From an uncultured Actinomycetes bacterium (GTDB lineage: Bacteria; Actinomycetota; Acidimicrobiia; Acidimicrobiales; RAAP-2), in assembly GCA_903893955.1 (NCBI GenBank), contig CAITOG010000339.1, forward strand, positions 1 through 7,344: DNA of 7,344 nucleotides, in the 5' to 3' direction. Below are positions 6,446 through 7,344 of the stretch, in pieces. Below the pieces are notes generated by a model. The model was given only the letters and a program-made list of their open reading frames with translations, was not told the DNA's origin and searched no databases. Position 1 is the stretch's first letter, and every line of letters begins with the position of its first letter. Position numbers and translations under genes: made by a program.

Positions 6446-7344
6446 CTAGGCCACAGGGGCAGAGCAGGCTGCTCGCCAGAGGGCCAGGTAGCTCGGATAG
6501 GTGAGCTGGGGTGTGACGTAGCCCGCGGCTTCGAGCTCGTGGTGGTAGCGAGGCAGGTTGCGCCAGGGGATTCCCATGTCGACGTGGTGGGCAAGGTGCC
6601 AGCCGGTGTTGTAGGGCACGAGCCAGATGCGAGCCACAAGGTGCTGGGTGACGTTGTGGGTGGTTGCGCGCCGATCGTCGCTGGCGGTGAGGCCGCCGTG
6701 CTCGCCGATCGAGCGGAGGCGGTTGAGGACTCGCCACTGGGTCATCCACGGGGCGAACCAGAGCACCGGGTAGGCCCACCACGCACCGGTGATGACCCAC
6801 GAGCCGGCCCACAAGAGGGCCTGGACGCCCAGGATCGGGACAGCGATGGTGCGGCCCTGCTTCGATCGGGTGGCGAGGAGGAGCACCTTGAAGTTCTTCC
6901 AGCCAGAGATCCCACAAGCGTCCCTGAGCAGGCGTCGACGCAGGTCCGCCCAGTGTCCGGGATAGCCGGCGTAGAAGGCGATGTCGGGATCGTCGGCGCC
7001 GAACTCCTCCTTGTGGTGCGCGAAGTGACCTCGCCGATAGAGGGAGATCGGCACGAAGGCTGGGTAGGCGATGAACCACTTGCCAACGAAGTCGTTGGCA
7101 CGCTTTGAGGTGAAGAGCAGCTTGTGAGCAGCCTCGTGCATCAGAATCGCGAAGCGGACATAGATCGGGCCCATGGCAAAGAAGGCCACGAGCACCACCC
7201 ACCAGCGATCGAACTGGGTGGCGACGGCAAAGATGATCGCCACCATGGCCCAGAGCCAGACCACGCTCCAGGCATTGCGGGCATCGTCGATCTGTCGAAG
7301 CTCTGCTCGCAGCTCAGGCCGAAGCATCCCGTTGGGCAGCAACC
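6446..7344 (-). CDS. Membrane fatty acid desaturase-family protein, possibly 5'-incomplete
   Basis: About 293-298 residues of an integral-membrane di-iron desaturase/hydroxylase-like protein. Counting from the TTG at 7342, the histidine boxes are HEAAH (69-73), HFAHH (106-110) and HLAHH (249-253), with a further RxxxEHGG motif (H215) and THN (228-230). Hydrophobic stretches at about 24-62, 88-101 and 165-200 are expected membrane segments. Such enzymes use oxygen and an electron donor to desaturate or hydroxylate acyl chains; the exact substrate (lipid, carotenoid or other) cannot be told. The likely start is the ATG at 7327 (MLRPELRAEL), but the frame is still open at the window edge, so the true start could lie outside. 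It converges on the SDR gene with a 7-base gap, so it is a separate transcription unit. A link to mycofactocin is unproven. Confidence 0.82.
   Translation of the reverse strand, partial: LLPNGMLRPELRAELRQIDDARNAWSVVWLWAMVAIIFAVATQFDRWWVVLVAFFAMGPIYVRFAILMHEAAHKLLFTSKRANDFVGKWFIAYPAFVPISLYRRGHFAHHKEEFGADDPDIAFYAGYPGHWADLRRRLLRDACGISGWKNFKVLLLATRSKQGRTIAVPILGVQALLWAGSWVITGAWWAYPVLWFAPWMTQWRVLNRLRSIGEHGGLTASDDRRATTHNVTQHLVARIWLVPYNTGWHLAHHVDMGIPWRNLPRYHHELEAAGYVTPQLTYPSYLALWRAACSAPVA

Noticed and set aside
6276..7202. Minus-strand open frame of 308 codons in another frame of the desaturase region
   Set aside because: The desaturase frame carries three histidine boxes and membrane segments; this one has no such pattern.

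Overview
High-GC DNA, with many GTG/TTG starts, GC-rich third positions and near-gapless gene packing, points to an actinobacterium. The mix of genes (FG-GAP/PQQ-like propeller protein, Rxyl_3153-type NDMA-dependent alcohol dehydrogenase, mycofactocin cassette, mycofactocin-coupled SDR) would fit the class Acidimicrobiia or a relative. That placement is an impression from protein content, not a computed classification.

The core of the window is a compact mycofactocin (MFT) biosynthesis locus. Mycofactocin is a redox cofactor made from the C-terminal Val-Tyr of a ribosomal peptide. Left to right: the 3' end of a secreted-type beta-propeller repeat protein (1-620, +); a zinc-dependent NDMA-type alcohol dehydrogenase (711-1859, +); the glycosyltransferase gene mftF (1856-3328, -), convergent with the dehydrogenase so that the two stop codons share a CTAG; a 110-bp divergent intergenic region; then a tightly coupled operon mftA (3439-3555, 38-aa precursor ending IDGMCGVY), mftB (3560-3850, RRE/PqqD-like chaperone), mftC (3840-4964, radical SAM/SPASM), mftE (4961-5656, creatininase-family peptidase) and an SDR-family dehydrogenase (5653-6438). 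A convergent membrane fatty-acid desaturase-type gene (6446 to about 7327 or beyond, -) closes the window.

The genes fit one pathway. MftB presents MftA to MftC, which decarboxylates and cyclises the C-terminal Val-Tyr. MftE releases the modified dipeptide. MftF glycosylates the cofactor. The SDR and the NDMA-type alcohol dehydrogenase are probable client enzymes that pass electrons from a tightly bound NAD(H) to mycofactocin.

Most notable points: mftD, the flavoenzyme gene normally between mftC and mftE, is absent and mftC runs straight into mftE; mftR and mftG are not seen either; mftF is divergent from mftA; and a strong hairpin that could terminate the alcohol dehydrogenase transcript lies inside the antisense mftF coding sequence. 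No gene-free stretch exceeds 300 bases. No RNA gene, mobile element, CRISPR array or origin was recognised.
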